The notes: generated from the letters alone by a model not told the origin. A stretch of DNA of 64,000 bases from Micropterus salmoides (GCF_014851395.1 NW_024041150.1:35103585-35167584), one strand, 5' to 3'; shown: positions 47,212 through 61,305, numbered from the stretch's first letter. Program-made: numbers and translations.

Positions 47212-47967
47212 TAGGGATGGGGATTGATACCCGGTTCTAAAAGGACACAGTTCCAAAATTTATATATTGCAATTGGGACTAGCGGGTCCTATAATGTAAC
47301 TTATGTCTCGAGCGTCAATCTGATTTAACTTGAAACGCGATAGATAAGAAAACTAATGTTTTTCAGTGATGGCACTGAAACGCGGCATCAAACGGGCCGT
47401 GGACTGTTTTATCATCAGGCTGCAGCGTCTGCTGCTCTCTGTCGGCTGCTACACACACATACACAGCGCCCAACACAGAGTGAGGCCGCTCCGTCGCGGT
47501 GGAGAAGGTGAAGTTAATTTAGCTCCAAACTACTCAAGTTGACGACAGCTACACTCGTTACTGTAAGTACGTGCAATGAAACCTTTGTCAGTAAAGAGAT
47601 AATACTTTATCAATACACCTATGTGTAAAGTAAAGATGTTTTATACAAGCACACCTAACGTTACCTTGGCAATTAGCCAAATGTTACAAACAAGCTAAAT
47701 AGAAAACTGTCTGTCTGTAGCACAGCCTGGTATGTAGTCTTAGAATCTGGCACATTGTTGTAAACTCAGCTGCTGGCTGAGACAAACCAGCTGCTGCTTC
47801 TACCAGTAACGTACGTTACCTGCAGGCAGTGAATAACAGCAGAGAGGAGGTCTGATACAGACTTGTTTATTCTTTCTAAACGTCACTTACTATTGTGATG
47901 TCAGATATTGAGTTTATTTGCTCTTAAGGGTATCAACATAAATAAAAATCAACGATCCCCATCCTAA
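47212..47967. mobile_element. hAT-type MITE, 756 bp
   Basis: The ends are inverted: tagggatggggattgatacc on the left and aacgatccccatcctaa on the right. The flanking 8-mers gtctagaa (47204-47211) and gtcttgaa (47968-47975) differ at one base, consistent with an aged hAT target duplication. The interior contains a GC-rich stretch (47380-47520) resembling the 5' exon region of an autonomous relative, but no transposase was recognised. Confidence 0.7.
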
Positions 47968-50034
47968 GTCTTGAATGATACTGATAGAGCACGCAGTCTT
48001 TATATTTTCTTTGAAATTATCAAGGCTTAAACCGATATCACTATTTCTGCAATTGAAGTTTTCCATTCTGACAGTTTCTCCAGAATTACATCAACCGGGG
48101 TTAAAAAATACCACTGAAATGGCATTAAGATTGTGTGATGCGTAAACCCTCCATTAAAGCTTCGACTAGTAGAATTATTTTAGGGCTAAAATCTCTAAAA
48201 GGTCCCATAATGCTAGAGACCAATCTGGGATACTTGCCTTTTAAAAGATGAGGCAATTGTCAGAACTCATTCATCTCAATGAAATGCATAAACGGGTAAT
48301 GTGCTATGATTCATTTCATATAGCAGATTTTATTTTTCTTATAGCTGATTATATATAGCTAATCTGGCAGGTGCCCTCCATCATGACAACTAACATTTAA
48401 TAAAAGGCAAGATGAGCATTACAGATTTATATCCCAATCAATATTTATAGACGCTTTGTATTATTATGAGAGAGCAGATGACCATACTCGAACATTTCAT
48501 ACAGAGCACATTTATGTTGATGCATGAATTAATTCATCCTTCCTATGTGAAATTATGACTGTGGGGAAAAAAGGGAACATGGTACACTGATTCTTATTTT
48601 AATTATTATTTATTTGTATATAAATATGTCCAAAGCTAATTTGCAGAGCCCATCCCTAGCTTGTTTAATCCCCCCCTTATACAGCTACATGCTGCTCTCA
48701 AAATAAACTGGATCATTTAAGGTCAAATAGCAAGTCAAGCATATAATTAGCCCTATTTGTTATTGCTGTCAATAATAATAGCAACATATGTCACAACTCA
48801 TAGCTTTCTGAAGATTTCCTCTTACAAAGTCATGAATATCATATCAATGAGTGTCTCTAGTGGGCTTGTCTTGTGAACAGGACTCAATTTGAAGGCTCCA
48901 CAGAAACCTATGGACCCACAGCTGCATCCATTTTTCACATGAACCTCTTTCTATAACAGTACCACAGATGTATTTGAAATGTTTAACACTGTGTTAAAAT
49001 ACAGGCAGATCTCAAGTTCAGGTTTTCCATCCTCTCATTCATCCTTCTATTCATTTAATTAAGCCACACTCAGATGCAGTTCAACCAAGATTCAGTTCAC
49101 TACATTCAAAGATTTTCCTTTCTTTCATGTCTGATAAGGACAGTGGGTAGGGCCAGCCTCTTACATGACACCTTATTAGGAGTTTATCTGTAGGCAGATG
49201 AGAGGACAGACTGGTGGAGCACATGGGGGCAAGAGTTGGATAGAGTAAGAAGTTGGTAGAGACACAAAAGAGGGAGAATGGCTGAAAGCCTGGAAACCCT
49301 GCTTCCTCGTTTATTAGTCAACCTACTGGGATAACACCATGTGGTCTTTTGTAGAGCCTGAGCCGCGACCAAGGCATTATCATCTCGTCTGGTCTCATCT
49401 TCACCTTTTACAAGTTAGTCTGGCCCTCTTTTCCTCAGGATCAGTTACAGAATCATGTTTTTGCATTAAATCTCTTGAACTGTACTGTATTTTTCTATTA
49501 CATATCCTTGTATCACTTCTAAATATCTGATTACAGAGCATTATTGCTGCTCAGATCAAAAGGACTCATATCTATCTGTGTCAGTACATTTGTGTATATT
49601 TTCCATGGCATAGCTTTGTTGGCTTGTGTAAAAGGAGAAAGCACTATCTGCTCAGTCACCCCCACAGCCACTCTATACACATTCTTTAATAATGGTTTAA
49701 CCTTGACTCTGAAGGCTGGTGGGTAATCTTGATACCTGTCCATGACACCTGTAATCAGCGAATTTTAAACTGCATCCAGTTGGTTGTCATTCTCTTCTTA
49801 TGTGAAGAATTTCTTTTTATAAAGCAGAAGGCGTTGGATTGAATCTCTACATGATCTGACTCCTTATAGCAAATTCTGGATTCTAAAAAGTCCATCTTTG
49901 TGAATTCAAGAAGTATTTCAAATAAATTTTCTTTTAGAGGAACATTTTATTTTCTTGCAAACAACACATCTACCATTCCTTTAATGTGAGGCTATACAGC
50001 TATACACAGGGCTGCTGTGAGCTAAATGCTAATG
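47968..50034. other. Non-coding, no gene seen
   Basis: AT-rich sequence. Frames near 49184-49743 lie on both strands over the same bases with no domain. No transposon ends were identified. Confidence 0.4.
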
Positions 50035-50296
50035 TCAGAAGAGTTGCAACGATTAGTCTAGTTCTGCATCTCAAATGCGAATATTTTTTTTTCGTTCTTT
50101 ACTACTCTATGACAATAAACTGAATATATTTAGGTTGTGGACAAAAGAATACATTTGGGGTCATCACCATGGGCTTTGGGAAACACTGATCTACATTTTT
50201 CACAATTATTTGGACCTAACAATTAACTAATTGGTTAATCAAAAAAATAATCGACAGATTAATAGTTAATGAAAATAATCGTAAGCTGCAGCCCTA
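50035..50296. mobile_element. MITE with 'gcaacgattag / aatcgtaagctgcagccc' ends
   Basis: The left end is agagttgcaacgattagtct and the right end is gaaaataatcgtaagctgca + gccct, with attaactaattggttaatca and aaataatcgacagattaata between. These are the hallmarks of the fish 'gttgcaacgattaatcgatt' hAT-type MITE. It is diverged, so target duplication could not be read. Confidence 0.6.
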
Positions 50297-50399
50297 CATC
50301 AGCATGCTGATGATTTGCAGGTATCATTTTTATAATAGTGATCATCTTAGTTTAACATGTTTGTCAACATGCTAAATTTAGTTTATCTAAATAGCATAT

Positions 50400-50775
50400 A
50401 AAGAACACAAAGTAAAGCTGAGGCTGATTAGTCTTGCAGTCATAAACCAAAGTACTGGACAAATCAAAATACTGATGAGATGATTGCAGTGGGTGAAAAA
50501 TTAAGGGCTCACCAATGTTATTATAAGTAGTAATGTGTGGAATATGAATGCCTGAAACAAATTTCACTTTGATCCATCCAATCAGTTTTGAGATATTTCA
50601 CTAAAAAACAAAACTGTCAACTTCATGGTGGCACTAGAGGAAAAGTCAAGGGATCACTACAGTTACTAGGATTCATCTTCTGGAGATATTGCATTTCTGC
50701 ACAAATTTTCATGGCAATCCATCCAAGAGTTGAATCCAAAGCGGTGCATCTACAGGCATTGCCATGCTGCTAGCA
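50400..50775. repeat. Dispersed fish repeat ('tcatggcaatccatcc')
   Basis: Contains agaggaaaagtcaagggatc, taggattcatcttctggaga and cacaaattttcatggcaatc. It is related to sequence at 51990-52350 and 54350-54900. The repeat class is uncertain. Confidence 0.5.
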
Positions 50776-51744
50776 TGACTGAAAATAGTTAGTTTTGTCT
50801 GTCATCATCATCCTACAGTCATGTTGTTTGCAGTCATCAGCAAAAAGTTTGGAATGGATTTTATTCAGTGAGTCAATAACTGTAGTTACTACTGAACATT
50901 TTCTTAAAAGAAACAAATAAAAACCAATAACCACAAAAAAGGAAAGCAAGATGTTGCATTTTTACTATATTTGCTAGGCCTTTTATATGCAACAAGGTAT
51001 AAATGAGCAAATAAATAGCAAACAAAATATAACAAAAATAGTACAGGAAGACAATACAGGACACTTCTTCTCAACCTTTATTTAACTAGGAAAGTCACAT
51101 TGAGGTTAAAACCTCTTTTACAAGTGAGACCTAATCAAGACAGGGTCAGATAGCAGGATCAAACAGATAACCAAGCAACAATAAGAAACCAATCACATTA
51201 TTAGGTACAACAGAAAACAGGCTTAGCTTTCCAGCCTCTGTTCTGATAGCAGGCATTTTGAACTGTAGAAACACTGAAGAAAGTAACTGAGAAACAAAAG
51301 AAAGAGCACAGAGCTGTGTCAAAACAAAGGTCAGCACCAAAGTGATCTGTGGAAAAATGATAACCAAAGACTAAAGAAGAACAAAATGTATTCTTCTATA
51401 TTCATGCAAAGGTTATATAAGAACAAAGAATAACACAAGCACAATTCACATTTGCATTGCTGTGGAATTCTCATACCCACTTGCATGACATATGGTACCT
51501 ATTTACACTCAGACACATCTAAATTCAAACATTCAGATGTACACACATACATCTGTCATGTCCTAACAATGTTGCGTTCTTTCGAATTTGAATGTGTCCT
51601 TTGCTGCTCTGAGACTTTGTGACCAGACTGTTGCATTAAAAGCAGATTCATAAAACCTCTCTGTACGTAAATTTGACTTAACAAAAGAGACAGAGACTAA
51701 AAGCTGCAACGCCGGAGGTCAATGTGCAGTCCAGAGGGACTGTA
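50776..51744. other. Non-coding, no gene seen
   Basis: AT-rich sequence with tttatttaactaggaaagtc-like words (51075-51130), another dispersed fish repeat signature. No exon was recognised. Confidence 0.35.
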
Positions 51745-51780
51745 ATGGAGGAGGCTGGCTTTGTTTATGGAAAAACATGC
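51745..51780 (+). other. Exon-like end with strong splice donor
   Basis: An ATG at 51745 opens MEEAGFVYGKTC and runs straight into CAG|GTAAGAGT, a near-perfect donor. The preceding 80 bp is more GC-rich than its surroundings. It could be the first coding exon of a plus-strand transcript or chance. No downstream exon was recognised. Confidence 0.15.
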
Positions 51781-51989
51781 AGGTAAGAGTCAGTATTTCT
51801 GCTGAGACCTGTTTATGCATTTTTCTTCCTGTTGAAGAATGACCCACAGAATAGATTCCAGCTAACTGGTCCACAATTGGAATGCACAGGATTGCGGTGA
51901 GACCTGATAAAATTGCGGTTGAAAAATTGGTCAGTTGAATGTCACATCAATTTGTTAATGTCTCAAAACTCTGGCATAGAGCAAAAGTA

Positions 51990-52350
51990 TTGCCAGGTTG
52001 CTGTGACATTAGGTTTCAATATTCATGATCACCAGAGGATGACTCCTAATGATGCTGGTGACCCCTGACTTCTCTTGCATCAGCTTGAAGCAAAAATATC
52101 CACCTGTAAAGAAGAAAATATACATTTAAATAGACAGATTGTCACATTCATGCTCCCCAGAGGATGAATCCTTTCTATTCTGGACACTCCAGCTATCCTC
52201 ACCACATTCAGGCTAACATTCCAAAGACTTACATTAATAATTCATAATTTAATCGACATATTCTTACCTAACATACTAAGTACATTCATGCTCCAGAGGG
52301 GAGACACTTTTGACACTGTTACCTTTCATCTCACTCTAGAAATGTTATCT
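51990..52350. repeat. Dispersed fish repeat, diverged
   Basis: Contains atgatcaccagaggatgact + cctaatgatgctggtgaccc, later gctccccagaggatgaatcc, and then a third related piece near gctccagaggggagacac. It looks like internally repeated pieces of the same family as 50400-50775 and 54350-54900. Confidence 0.45.
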
Positions 52351-54349
52351 AAAAATTATCTGTATGTTATTCATTCTGTCCAGCAGAGCCACTGGCAGAG
52401 ATAATATCTTTCTTTGTTTGGTAACACATCACTGAATTTGTCATCTGTGTTAGTATTAGTTGTATCTGTACTCATATTTAATGATAACACTTATCTTTGG
52501 TTTGCTACAAAACATCCCTTCAGCAGTGTTCGTTAAGTATTTCACTTTAACAGAATTTATCAACCCTGTTAATTCTTTTTTTCTCCCACCTTTTATATTT
52601 GAGGTGAGTGAGCAGCACCTCATCAGAAAATATCTGATGCAACATCAAACTTATTCACTTCTGGCAAGGTTGATTTGATTTGATGTCTCTTTTATATGCA
52701 GAAAAGGATTTCAGACTTTGGCACCTAGAATGAGAACCAGGATCAGAAAGTTTCTTTAAATGCAGATTTTACATTATATCAGCTCATCATAGCAGCTGAC
52801 CTTTAAATACTAATTTGTGACATATAAATAAATGATCAATTTTGACATTTGTTGGACAGTTACTAGACAGAAAACATTAATAACGCGTAAGAAGGCAATC
52901 TCACACCTGTACCTGATGCTATAATTTATTGCCAAGACCAAGGTCTTTTTCAGGTCAAACCTTGCCCTTACCATTAAATTACAGCATGAATGCTCTGAGC
53001 GTATGATTGCTGTATATTTCATCATGTTTCTTCTTGTCATTGCATGTCAGGTAGGGAAGAATCCTCTATACATATCAAGCAGTAGCAAAAGAAGCAACTC
53101 AAAGCAAATGAACTGGACATCACAAGTTTGTAACGGTTTTTAAGGCACTGGGGAAAGATGTCGTCCTGATGAGCTTCTATATGTCCTTCTGGAGGTCATG
53201 GGCAAATAACGTATTTCGTTGTTTAATTTTGAGGACTTGTTGAAAAGAAACACAACATTTCTTTACTGAAAATCCTGAACTGAATGCCCTGTTTAAGTAA
53301 TCCTCAAAAACAGTGAATGGATTGGTTTACTAAACAAATGCCAAGATGATCATATAGAACAATGTAGTGCCTACATACATACATACATCTCTGTTAAAAC
53401 AGATTTCCAGTCTATCAGAAGAATGACAACAAAATAACTTTGCATCAGGTGTTGAAGCATGGAAGTCTTTTTTGGGAATATTTGTCTTAAAACAGAAACA
53501 GCCCTTGTACACACCATCAAACATGGCGCAGGTGCACAGGTCAGTGGAGGCTGCGAGCTGCTCCGTCATGCATCGCTTGCCTAATTGACAAAACGAACCT
53601 CCTGATGCTGATGTTTGACTTTGTCAGAGTTCAAGCTCAGTCTGTCACCGTCACTCATCACTTGTGACACCATACAGCAGGTTCACTTAAGGGTTCGTGT
53701 ACTTTTTATGAGAGTTAACGTAACCCAACGTGGACAACAGGATGAAAAATTAAAGGGAGTCACATATTTCACATCATGTGTGGCTAATAATGTGGTTAAA
53801 AATGAGTGGCTCTTTTTTCTTACTGTCCAGGGCGAATACGGGGGGGGATTACTTAATCACTCTGCTACTTATCTACCACCCCACCTTTTCTCCACCTGTG
53901 TTGCCGCAAAGTTATAGATATAGATTTACTGTATATCTAACCTTTGACCCATAATTCACTAATAGACAATATAAGAGACTTTTGTATATTTTTGAATTTA
54001 GGTGCTTTTTAAAAATAAAGTCACAGAGGGTCTGAAAAAGGTAGGCAGTGGACCAAACCACTGTGACGCATATGACTTAAAAATGACTTTGACTACAGTG
54101 TCAACAATGGTTTTATATTTATTTTTGGATCAAAATTATTGCTAGGGACAATTCAGGAGTCACAGAATATTGTCCCTACCTTCCCTACTAAATTCTATGC
54201 CCTTGTCACTGTCTCTCTGTATATGGCAGGACAGTGTGTGGGCATGTGACACAGGACGCTTTAGGGCATATTAAGGTGTAGAAATTAGATTCTAGTGCAC
54301 TCCATGTTGATAACCCAGTTATTAGTCATGCATGGCTTCAAGGATGGCA
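52351..54349. other. Non-coding, with one weak exon candidate
   Basis: No transposon end was recognised. On the minus strand a locally GC-rich stretch (53500-53570) opens MTEQLAASTDLCTCAMFDGV and continues to KGCFCFKTN. It might be a first exon, but it matches no family I know. The remaining frames are short and lack domains. Confidence 0.35.
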
Positions 54350-54935
54350 GACATTTATTGTTCCCCTAATGACTCTAGCTTTTCCTCTAGGGCCACTAGT
54401 AGGTCAAAGTTTTCACTTATCCTGTTGAATATCTCAACATCTACATGATGGATTGGCACAACATTTTGTACAGACATTCATTGTTGACAGATGATGAATC
54501 CTAATGACTTTGGTGATCCCTTGACCTTGACCTTGTAGTGCTGACCCATGAGGATGGCATGAATTAAGTGAAATATCTCAAAAACTAGAGAATGGATACA
54601 ATTTGCTGAAGAGATTCATGTCTCTTTCAGAATTAAATGAAGTAATCTTGGTGATCTTTTGACTTTTAATCAGATTAAAATTTCTATTTGTCCAATACTT
54701 TGGTTTACAATTAAATTCCTCTGAAACTAATTACATCCACCAGCTGCATGTAATGCTAATTAATTAATATGTGTAAGTGTGCTAACACACTGAACTAAGA
54801 AGGTGAACATAGTAAACATTATACCTGCTAAAAATCAGCATGTTAGCATCGTCATTGTTAATATGTTAGCATACTGACATTAGCATTTAGCTCAAAACAT
54901 ACTAAAGTACAGCCTCAACTAGCCACTAGCATTCT
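54350..54935. repeat. Dispersed fish repeat with 'gttagcat' words
   Basis: It begins ctctagggccactagtaggt-like sequence and contains gatgatgaatcctaatgact, then a series of agcatgttagcatcgtcatt / atatgttagcatactgacat / ttagcatttagctcaaaaca words. The order matches the very common fish repeat also hinted at near 50290-50380. Confidence 0.55.
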
Positions 54936-57900
54936 GCTACAACATCTTGTGTTGGTTAATTATCCCTTGTAGGTTGAAAACATTTCAATGACATCTTGTT
55001 CATGAGACTGCCCACAACCATGTTGACCAAAATAAGGTTGTTGTCAACATTAAGAAGTGGAGATTTCCGAGATATGAGCACAATATGCACTCTCTACATA
55101 AGACACAAATCACATATTTGTAATGAAGACAGTTAAAACTTACCCTAACCTCAACCTAATCTAAACTAAAACCATGTCTTAACCCTCCAATCAAGAAGTG
55201 ACGACCAGTCCTTGTGAGTACTGGCCCCCCTGTCATCACTCCACAAAAATGTCCTCATTAAGTACAACAGCACACACACATACAGCTCTAGTTTCCACCT
55301 GGTCGCAACAACATATGTGCATCAGTGAACATCGAGAGAGATGAGCAGAGAGAGAAATGGGGATCTATTGCACGTGCCCTTTCTATTGCCTGATTTTCCA
55401 CCAATGCATCCACCCTGAAGCAAAGGTCCACTCAACTGTCACTGTACCATCCAAGGGTACAAATAATTCATATTAATGAGATAGAAAAGGGAACACTGAG
55501 AAAGAGACTGATATATTTATATATCTCTACATATGTATCTATAAATTCTTTTAGGGCTCAAGATTATTGTTGAGAAAAAAATCCACAATCTTATCCGAGT
55601 TTACTATGCTTTAAAACGTGGATAAATAAAATCAGCAATACAAAATCAAGATGGAAAATGGCTTTTTAAGAATACTGTTATATTTTATCTACTTGACTAG
55701 ACACATACTCAGGATGTTGTTGGCATTCTTTCTCCAGTTAATTGGAACACTGTCCTAAGAGGGCCTTCTTTACTATAATCTGTGAAGAACAGTGTCTGCT
55801 TGGAGCAGCAGGATATGATGGATTGCGTGTAGACATGTGAAAATCTATTTAAACTGATCAACTCTTTCTGAAAAGTAGTGGAAAACAAAGAAAGCGAGTC
55901 AACTCAGTTTTAATTCATTAGGTTACAGTTTTTTAATTACAGCAGCAAAAATTGGCCAAAAACAAATCATCAGAATATATTGTTTTAGGTTTCTGCAGCT
56001 TCATAACCAATAACAAAGCACTACTGCTACTATAAAAGATAGTCTAAGAAACATTGTACATTGATGGCTTCCAGTGGTTTTTTCATAACCATTTAGAACA
56101 TCACCCACAAATCATGTAATATGACACTGAGATGCCAGAATTATTTACCTAGCTAGTCAGGTAGGAGAAAAGTTTGAAGGTATTGAATCCAGCTTTGTCT
56201 GGACACAGCACTTGCTCCATGCTGTTTAAGAGGCATTTGGGATTTTGCGCTCTCATTTTGAATGGTCATTTCTTGTGGGTGGATAAGATTTATCACCATT
56301 GCCCATTGCAACATGGAACAAATCTAGTCTCAACAGGGGGTGAAGGGATGTGGTTATCTGTTGAGGCCCACTGATAAAGGCAGTTACAAGACGTTTGGAT
56401 GAATCCCTCCAACTTGCTGGTGAAACATTTTTATGAGGAGATTGAGCTGTATATAAATGTGGAATGCAGTCTACCAGTGTAGCAGTGCAAGTTTGCATTC
56501 ATCAGCAGGCTTACAGAGAGTCGCTCACACAGGCATGTCGGACATAGCAAAACAAGAACATAATGAAAAGGCCTACAGTCTCCTGCCCCCTTCAAGCATC
56601 ATGAAAATGTAGCCTGACAAAGTTATTGGCAAAATGAAGCGAGATGGTATTTATAAAGACTAAAATAGCAGTTTTTATTTTTTTCATTTACCTCTGTTAT
56701 TTCCTTGACTTATTTATTCTGCTGCTGGCCGTCCACACTGTCATGACAGAAGAGTTTTTAATGAGCAGCCAACCCTTCAGATTCTGTCCTTCCCTCAGAA
56801 AAAAAGGCCAAATGTTTCTTGTTTGTGAGATTTTGAAAATTGAACCTTCAAAACAAAGTCTCTCATTATAGCCTCTGTTTGAAAGGGGATTTCTGTTTCT
56901 AAGGCTGCGTCATCTCAGACAGTGCATAACCTGTCCCATTAACTGTCTGCTGCAGTATCCACAGCCCCTAATCTCTGTCGGCAGGTAAAACAACCTGTAA
57001 ACATGAGCAAAGGATGCATGACTCAGCTGCTGCTGAGTCACAGAAGCTATGCAGGGAATCTGGAAAGTGACTGGTCTGAACTGACTATGACTTTGATAGG
57101 CAAAGAAAAACCTAACACAGAAATTTTGATTGCACTTTTCCCCCCAGTCATCTGAACTGCGACATGTTTCCACTGTGCACATTTGCAACTGTAACTAACT
57201 AACTAATAACTACTTGGTGACAACTTCATTTTTGAAGTGATTTATTTTTTTCCCAGGTCAAAATTAATCTAATTTATCCTGGCGAAACAGATGGTACTTT
57301 ATTGCTGTAGAAATTAAACTTTATAAGTACCCTCTGGCTATATTGTCCTGTCATGCCTGGAGTCAGTCCGCTATATTGGGCTGCTGGTATTCTGGCCTGC
57401 TATGGGGCTTTAATTAAAAATGTGGTTCTGGAACATCAGTGTTGTCTGCCTAAAATGATGAATATGGCTCATATTTAATTTAAAGTAATTCATTTTGGTA
57501 GTTGATTGAGGTTTCACTGCATTTGGACTGCGCTATGGTATTACTAATCAAATGATCAGACTATTAGTTGAGTTTTGGTTGTTTTCAGACTTTGTTGAGT
57601 GTAGTTCACTTGGTTCAGACCAAGGAAAACAATGACTTTTAGTTCTAGCCCAGGTCAAAGTGTGTTCACATCAGCTTTTTACAAATCAAGCTCTAGCAAA
57701 AATTCATACAGGAAGACTATTATTTTGCATGCTTAGGCCTGTTGTTTATTTCTCATACCATTTTGCCATTCACTCCTCATAATTTCCTGCTGTCAGTTGT
57801 GATATCAGCTGTTCTTTCAGCTGGTCACATCTATCCAACAGTATAGTGACACAAATGCATTGTTAGCCTATGATCTTACAACTGTCTTTTTAAATATCAT

Positions 57901-58944
57901 GCCCTGTCTGACTGTAGTACGTTTTCATACTGCCGTCGTACACGCCCCTCCACTCCCCCATCACTGTCCAGTTTTCACAGATTAATCAGCTCCATCCTTT
58001 CATCAGCCTCATCAACTTATCATCCTCAGTAGATTTATCAGCCAGCACCGCCAGTGTCTGGATTTTCTTGCTGACGCTCAGGGCAGATGGCCCTTGATTA
58101 CAAAAAATCTCCCGGTGGAGTGTTTGAAGTGCCAAAGAGTTTCTGTCAACTATCACATATCATCTGCTGATTTTTACTTAATTTACTTGTCTCTCCAGAT
58201 TGAAATTAACCAAGAGAAGTAACCTTTAAATCAAACGGATTAAGAGGTAACTTATTATTGGACAGTTTTGGCAATATTAAAATTGCCTGGGAGATTGCTT
58301 CCTTCACAGTTTCCATGATCAACAGATGGGTCCAATAGTAGTTTTACTTTTGAATTTATCCTTAAATAATCTCATGTCATAAATATCTGTGGTTCATCAT
58401 CTGTTTTGCTTTCACACCAAATATCCTCTTTTTCAGGCAGCCTCTGTTTAAGTTCAGTTGACATTAACCAGAATGAATTTAACCAAATACGTCAAAGATT
58501 GCTGTAAACAAACAGCTTATGTGGGAAAACATCTTTAAAGCAACATTATATACATTTTTGGAGTTTAAAAATGAGGTGATTTACAGTAGCTCTGACCAGA
58601 ACTCTGATCTGGATTATATTTTATGAAGAAAGTATTTTCTGGTTTTCCCTCTGGTGTCCTCAAGATAGCTTCACTTGTTGCTAAAGAGTCCAGCAACTGC
58701 TGCTAACTGTAGCTGCCTCTCTTTGTCCATTTTTGGATTAGTCAAAGGCAAATTCTATAGACAATTTGATATTGGAGCAAAAAGAGCGATTTAAGGTAAT
58801 CTTAACATGGTAGGGCACGCACCATGCAGCCTTGCCTCCCTAGGCCCCTGGTGGGGCTAGGGGTGGAAGGCATCCAAATTTATCGTTCTCGATCTGAACA
58901 AGCTCCTTATGTTCTTTGGGACAAAGGAGGGGTTTGGTCTTAAC
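54936..58944. other. Non-coding, no gene seen
   Basis: About 4 kb of AT-rich sequence. Frames (56174-56498, 56644-56871, 56910-57188) are short, overlap on both strands and have no recognised domain. No RNA gene was identified. Confidence 0.4.
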
Positions 58945-60450
58945 TAGGGCTGACACTGAATAGTCGAAGATTTGATGCTTCGATGGGCGGAGCCTGATTC
59001 GACTGTCAATCTCACAGTCGAAGCATCACAGTGAAACAAACATCATGCCATATACCTATTACAATATACATTTCAAAGTTTAATGTTGTAAATGAACATG
59101 TAAAAAGAATAAAACTTTCAATAAATGTTTCTGATGTGCGTGAATAAATCCAAAATTGTAACCCTAATCCTGGGTCATCAGTGTGTGTGCATGTGTAAAT
59201 GTAGCGCGTATGTGTGCAGTGGCAAGAAGAACACTTGCTGAAGAGACGGAGCCCCAGCTTCAAGGTGTTGTGCCGAGTTGTTCGGATAATTTAACACCAT
59301 TGATGAACCACATAAAGAATATTTTTGTTGTGGGGACAGCCCAGCTGACGGTGAGTGTCCTGGTTTTACTTTTTTTCTCACTTTATTTCACCCTTTGTTT
59401 TGCTCTGCCCACCTGCACCTCATTGGCCACCTCATCTGCCTGCCACACCTGCCAGTAATCAACCTCATCCCAGCCTGTATTTCAACCCCGGTTCTCCACA
59501 CCATCCTCGCTTGATCGTCGTTGCTCCTTACCCGGTGCCACCTCTACGTCCAGGCTCTCATGTTCCTTGTTTTTTTTCTCATTTTCCGTGCATTCTGTCG
59601 CTCCAGTCACTAACCCTGTCTTTCAGTCTTTTTTCCCTTCCAGGTTCACTCACCCTCGTCGTCCGTTCAGTCGGCTGGGCTCATCCTCCGGTCCTCACCT
59701 CTCGGGCTTCCTCCACGGCGCCCTCCCGGCTCCTCCCTGCTCCTCGCCTCACCACCCGTGCTTCGCCTGCTCCTCGGTCCTCCGTGCCTGCGTCCCCTGG
59801 CGTCCACCTCTCCTCCCTCACCTCTTCCCTAACCCCCTCCGTGAACCCTCAATAAAACCTCCTTCCCTCTGAGTGTTGCGTTTGGGTCCTTTCTGTCCCG
59901 CCTCCTAACATATTTTAGCGTTTTTAAATAGCCAACTACTTGAAATAGACCCGCGGGGAACCGCAACTTGCATGTAGTTGACAGCAGTAGTAATGCACGT
60001 AAAACTCTTCACAAGACCGGTGAATGACAAGCGAGAGAGAGAGAAAAAAGGGTCTTCAAAAAGCTTTGGTTTAGCTGAAAATTTACAGAGTAAGTTGAAT
60101 GAATAGAGACTGCAGCTCTGCAGCTTCTCAAGATTAAAGCGGAGCTACCGTGTGTAAATATATTGTAAAAAATATTGTTGGTTAAAGTAGCCATTCATTA
60201 CTCACTGTTTAAACTTTGGTGTGCAGTCCAGCAAAAAGTTTAATAAAATCCAGATTTTCAGAAAGGAGAGAGACAAAGAGGTGGAATTACTGTCTCAACT
60301 GGATGACTGATTTTCCATCAGTCCATCCATGCAGTGCGCCATCCATCTGTGCAGCAGTGAAAAGGGCTGGTGGTCCGGCCACATGTGCAGTTAGGTTCAA
60401 AGACACATATATTTTCGTAATTCGGAAAAATCGAAGACGAATGTTGACTG
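58945..60450. mobile_element. hAT-type relic with a nested retroelement-like tail
   Basis: The left edge reads tagggctgacactgaatagt + cgaagatttgatgcttcgat, a typical 'agggctg...tcgaa' hAT terminus. The likely right edge is ttcgtaattcggaaaaatcg near 60415-60435. Between them, 59350-59910 is a C/T-rich block of another family (listed separately). The host element's interior has no recognisable transposase. Confidence 0.45.
59350..59910 (+). repeat. Retroelement-like tail repeat, nested copy
   Basis: This C/T-rich block (gcccacctgcacctcattgg, caacctcatcccagcctgta) ends with ccctcaataaaacctccttc and gagtgttgcgtttgggtcct. The terminal 'ataaaacct...gcgtttgggtcc' resembles the 3' ends of the repeats at 1-660 (reverse) and 62760-63905. 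An AATAAA lies just before the terminus. The proline/serine-rich frames (59355-59872) come from its composition. Confidence 0.5.
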
Positions 60451-60791
60451 GCCACCATGCTGGTTGAATTTACAGTAAATAGAAGATCTGATTAGCCAGG
60501 CTAGAAGCCATTGTTCATTCTTATTATTTTCCAGTTTCGAAAGTGGACATAATAATCGCCACAGAGCGAGATGGAAAAAGATGGAGAACCACCAACAATG
60601 TAAAAATATGTGGTTTGCCAAGATATTTAAAGTGTGAGGTGTTTGCAGTCTGAAGTGGTTTTTATCCGGCTGAGATCTACAGTTCTGTGTTTATGGAAAC
60701 TAACACAAGATTTCCCTCCTGGAAATTAACGGGGTCCACTTCTGAAGATATCTGGCATTTTATAGGTAACACGGGGACGAGACATGCACAG

Positions 60792-60834
<43 letters not shown>

Positions 60835-61059
60835 AGAAGACAACTTGGTGACAGACCACTTCCCTCAGGAGGTTTTATTTACTGAAACAGTGAGAAGGCA
60901 GAGAGGGAGGTTGAGTAGTTGTGACAGAAAATAGAAGCGTCTGCTGAGTTTTGTTCCTGAACCAGCAAGGAGGGGAATGAGTGTTAACTATTGACAATTT
61001 CTCTCTTCTCTTCCTTCCTTCCCTTCTTTCTTGCCCCTTTCCCTCTTTCATTTTAAAGG
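60451..61059. other. Non-coding with an AC microsatellite
   Basis: (AC)n lies at 60791-60830. The Cys/Val-rich minus-strand frame across it is an artefact. No gene was recognised. Confidence 0.5.
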
Positions 61060-61305
61060 CAGAGTAGGCACGTTGTTTGTTTGTTGAAACTGTCTTATAA
61101 AAGTATAAAAATCTCAAGGCTGCAATAAACACAGACACTCATTCCATTCAGACCGAATGCAATGATTGGCTCGGTGACTGTCACTCTCCCTTGCTACCAT
61201 GGACACCTGCTACCTGCTGCTACAGGAGCTGCACATGCGTACATGTGCCTACCCGGTCAGAGGAAAAGTACACTGGGAAATAATATACTAAAAAATAAAA
61301 TAAAT

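Noticed and set aside
53330..53569. Minus-strand frame MTEQLAASTDLCTC... as a gene
   Set aside because: It is only a short GC-rich start-like stretch with no family recognised. It is kept as a weak note within the non-coding region.
59355..59872. Proline/serine-rich frames as a protein
   Set aside because: They arise from a C/T-rich repeat block, with two overlapping frames showing the same composition.
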